The notes under the pieces were generated by a model, which saw only the letters and a program-made list of their open reading frames with translations, was not told the DNA's origin and searched no databases. From positions 992,001-1,056,000 of the forward strand of contig NZ_CP151636.1 of assembly GCF_038397745.1 (NCBI RefSeq): DNA of 64,000 nucleotides, read 5' to 3'. Below are positions 62,443 through 64,000 of this stretch, piece after piece. How positions within the stretch are numbered: position 1 is the stretch's first letter; the number at the start of each line of letters is the position of its first letter. Made by a program: the position numbers and the translations under genes. The stretch is from Microbacterium sp. LWH11-1.2 (GTDB lineage: Bacteria; Actinomycetota; Actinomycetes; Actinomycetales; Microbacteriaceae).

Positions 62443-63465
62443 ATGACCACACCAGAGGACCAGGCCGTCGTGCCGCGTCCGACGCTCGCGCAGGTCGCAG
62501 CCCGCGCCGGGGTGAGCCTGAAGACGGCCTCGCGCGCGCTCGGCGGAGAGTCGTACGTGAGCGAGAAGACCCTCGCCAGCGTGCTGGCCGCCGCCACCGA
62601 ACTCGACTATCAGCGCAACGCCGCAGCGAGCCTGCTCGCGAGCGGGCGCCTGGCCGACTCGATCGGCCTGATCACCGGAGACTTCACCAACCCGTTCTAC
62701 TCCGCCCTCGCACAGGCGATCGAGGACGAGATCCGCCCGCACGGGATGCATCTCTCCGTCGCGAACTCCCGGGAATCCGCCGAGCAGGAGCAACGGGTCG
62801 CGCACGACCTCGCCGACCGGCAGACCAAGGCCGTCATCACGGTCTCGGCCACACAGGACCACGCCGACTACGCGCAGCTCCAGGCCCGCGGCATCCCCGT
62901 CGTCTTCGTCGATCGCCCCGCCGAGAACGTCGAGGCCGACTCCGTCGTGTTCGACAACCGCGAGGGCGGGCGTCTCGCCGCTCGCCACCTGATCGACGCG
63001 GGCCACCGCCGCATCGCCTTCATCGGCGACTACGCCTGGCTCCCGACCTACCGCGAGCGCCTGGCGGGCATGGGCGACGTCCTCGACAGCACGGATGCCG
63101 ACTGGCGCGACCTCCTGCGGACCGACGCGCACGACATCGCCTCCTCACGCGCGTGCATGCGCGACCTGCTCGCCCTCGCGGAACCGCCGACCGCGGTCGT
63201 CGCGGGGAACAACCGGATCCTCCTGGGTGTGATGGAGGAGATCGCGGAGTCCTCCTCCCCGTCGCCCGCGGTGATCGGGTTCGACGAACCGGAATGGGCG
63301 CAGGTGCTCGGCATCAGCGCGGTGACCGGAGACGTCGAGGCCCTCGGACGCCAAGCCGCCCGGCTGGCCGTTGCCCGCCTCGGCGATCGCACCCGGAGCT
63401 TCGAGAACGTGGTGCTGCCGATGCGGCTCATCGCGCGGCGTTCCACGGCATCCGGCGAGCGCTGA
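62443..63465 (+). CDS. LacI-family transcriptional regulator
   Basis: A 340-residue repressor: TLAQVAARAGVSLKTASRAL is the HTH, with ELDYQRNAAASLLASGR hinge and a ligand domain (IGLITGDFTNPFYSALAQAIEDE, GHRRIAFIGDYAW, PAVIGFDEPEW). The start has GCAGGGGGAC before it. Divergent from the GH92 gene with a palindromic operator in the gap, so it most likely controls that gene in response to mannose or a manno-oligosaccharide. Confidence 0.92.
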   Translation: MTTPEDQAVVPRPTLAQVAARAGVSLKTASRALGGESYVSEKTLASVLAAATELDYQRNAAASLLASGRLADSIGLITGDFTNPFYSALAQAIEDEIRPHGMHLSVANSRESAEQEQRVAHDLADRQTKAVITVSATQDHADYAQLQARGIPVVFVDRPAENVEADSVVFDNREGGRLAARHLIDAGHRRIAFIGDYAWLPTYRERLAGMGDVLDSTDADWRDLLRTDAHDIASSRACMRDLLALAEPPTAVVAGNNRILLGVMEEIAESSSPSPAVIGFDEPEWAQVLGISAVTGDVEALGRQAARLAVARLGDRTRSFENVVLPMRLIARRSTASGER

Positions 63466-63488
63466 CGCCCGCTTCGAGAGGATTCGGG

Positions 63489-63531
63489 CGCTTCGGAAGG
63501 ATGTCTCACCGGCATCCGTCCTCCCGAAGCG
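63489..63531. terminator. Stem-loop between LacI and ilvD genes
   Basis: CGCTTCGG with CCGAAGCG and an inner GGATG with CATCC form an imperfect hairpin between a rightward stop (63465) and a leftward stop (63575). The direct repeat CTCCCGAAGCG occurs at 63521 and 63540. Confidence 0.55.
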
Positions 63532-63574
63532 CGGATCTCCTCCCGAAGCGACCGGCGGATTCGTGCCGATGGCG

Positions 63575-64000
63575 TCAGACGAGAGCAGCCGCGTCGCGCA
63601 GCTCCTGCTCGCGCAGGGCGCGCTCGACCTTCTCCACGTCGCGGACCGCACCGCGGTCGGCCGACGTCGCCATCGCGGCGTAGGCGCGCAGCGCGAGCGA
63701 CACCGGCCGCGCGCGGTCGACGGGTCGGTACCCGGTGCCGTCGAGCAGCCGCGCGCGTCGCTCCTCCAGTTCTGCGTCGCTCACGCGCAGGGTCATGCCG
63801 CGGGAGGGGATGTCGATGTCGATGATGTCGCCGTCCTCGACGAGCGCGATCACTCCGCCGGCGGCCGCCTCGGGGGAGACGTGGCCGATCGACAGGCCCG
63901 AGGTGCCGCCCGAGAAGCGGCCGTCGGTGATCAGCGCGCACACCTTGCCCAGGCCGCGGCCCTTGAGGAACGACGTCGGGTGCAGCATCTCCTGCATGCC
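63575..64000 (-). CDS. ilvD: Dihydroxy-acid dehydratase IlvD, C-terminal part
   Basis: The last 142 or so residues of IlvD, open at the window edge. Visible are [42 protein letters not shown] and [14 protein letters not shown], all strongly conserved in the family; these hold part of the active-site channel. The enzyme makes the 2-keto acid precursors of valine, isoleucine and leucine with an iron-sulfur cluster, whose ligands are in the missing N-terminal part. The stop is at 63575. Confidence 0.95.
   Translation of the reverse strand, partial: GMQEMLHPTSFLKGRGLGKVCALITDGRFSGGTSGLSIGHVSPEAAAGGVIALVEDGDIIDIDIPSRGMTLRVSDAELEERRARLLDGTGYRPVDRARPVSLALRAYAAMATSADRGAVRDVEKVERALREQELRDAAALV

Overview
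The window is chromosomal DNA of a high-GC Gram-positive actinobacterium, most likely a Microbacterium or close Microbacteriaceae relative. The evidence is the roughly 70% GC, the order fhaA-fhaB-pstP-rodA-pbpA-pknA-pknB, the nearby crgA, rhomboid and cyclophilin genes, a class E sortase, and the abundant LacI, GntR and TetR regulators. About 60 protein genes, one tRNA, and a set of terminators and operators can be supported. The two end genes (a siderophore-interacting protein at 1 and ilvD at 64000) run off the window.

Layout. (1) 1-10.5 kb: accessory metabolism. It holds a siderophore-interacting reductase, a lipoprotein, a UPF0303 protein, a membrane protein with a DUF1508-like domain, and an operon of amidohydrolase, esterase and GlcD-type FAD oxidase controlled by a divergent TetR. 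A sarcosine-oxidase-type flavoenzyme, an AraC regulator and an AhpD-like protein follow. (2) 10.5-24.6 kb: the conserved near-origin cell-growth block: tRNA-Leu(CAG), FHA proteins, PP2C phosphatase, SEDS and PBP2-type peptidoglycan synthases, and Ser/Thr kinases PknA and PknB. Pointing the other way are a glutamine amidotransferase, a 51-aa membrane protein and a class E sortase. Then come CrgA, a cluster of three DnaA boxes, a rhomboid protease and a cyclophilin. (3) 24.6-26.6 kb: Nudix, and an SDR/MarR pair with clear operators.

(4) 26.6-48.7 kb: a carbohydrate-utilisation locus that looks built for a uronic-acid and amino-sugar polysaccharide. It encodes a very large secreted heparinase II/III-type lyase with nested carbohydrate-binding modules and a second small secreted lyase-like protein. 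It also encodes a sugar ABC importer without an ATPase, cytoplasmic GH20 hexosaminidase, and oxidoreductases, an aldolase-family enzyme, an isomerase-like protein and an enolase-superfamily enzyme. Three regulators sit in it; two are paralogous GntR-LacI chimeras whose genes carry the same 21-bp inverted-repeat operator over their starts, and a third copy sits in front of the big lyase gene. (5) 48.7-54.9 kb: short-chain dehydrogenases, a TetR with two matching operators, esterase, small proteins and an M24 peptidase. (6) 55-63.5 kb: a secreted chitin-type LPMO and a 2007-aa surface alpha-mannosidase-like GH92 protein ending in an LAGTG sorting signal, with its own divergent LacI regulator and palindromic operator.

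The locus at 26.6-48.7 kb with its paired chimeric regulators is the strongest candidate for an undescribed system. Functions are read from visible motifs and family knowledge; substrates are inferred.
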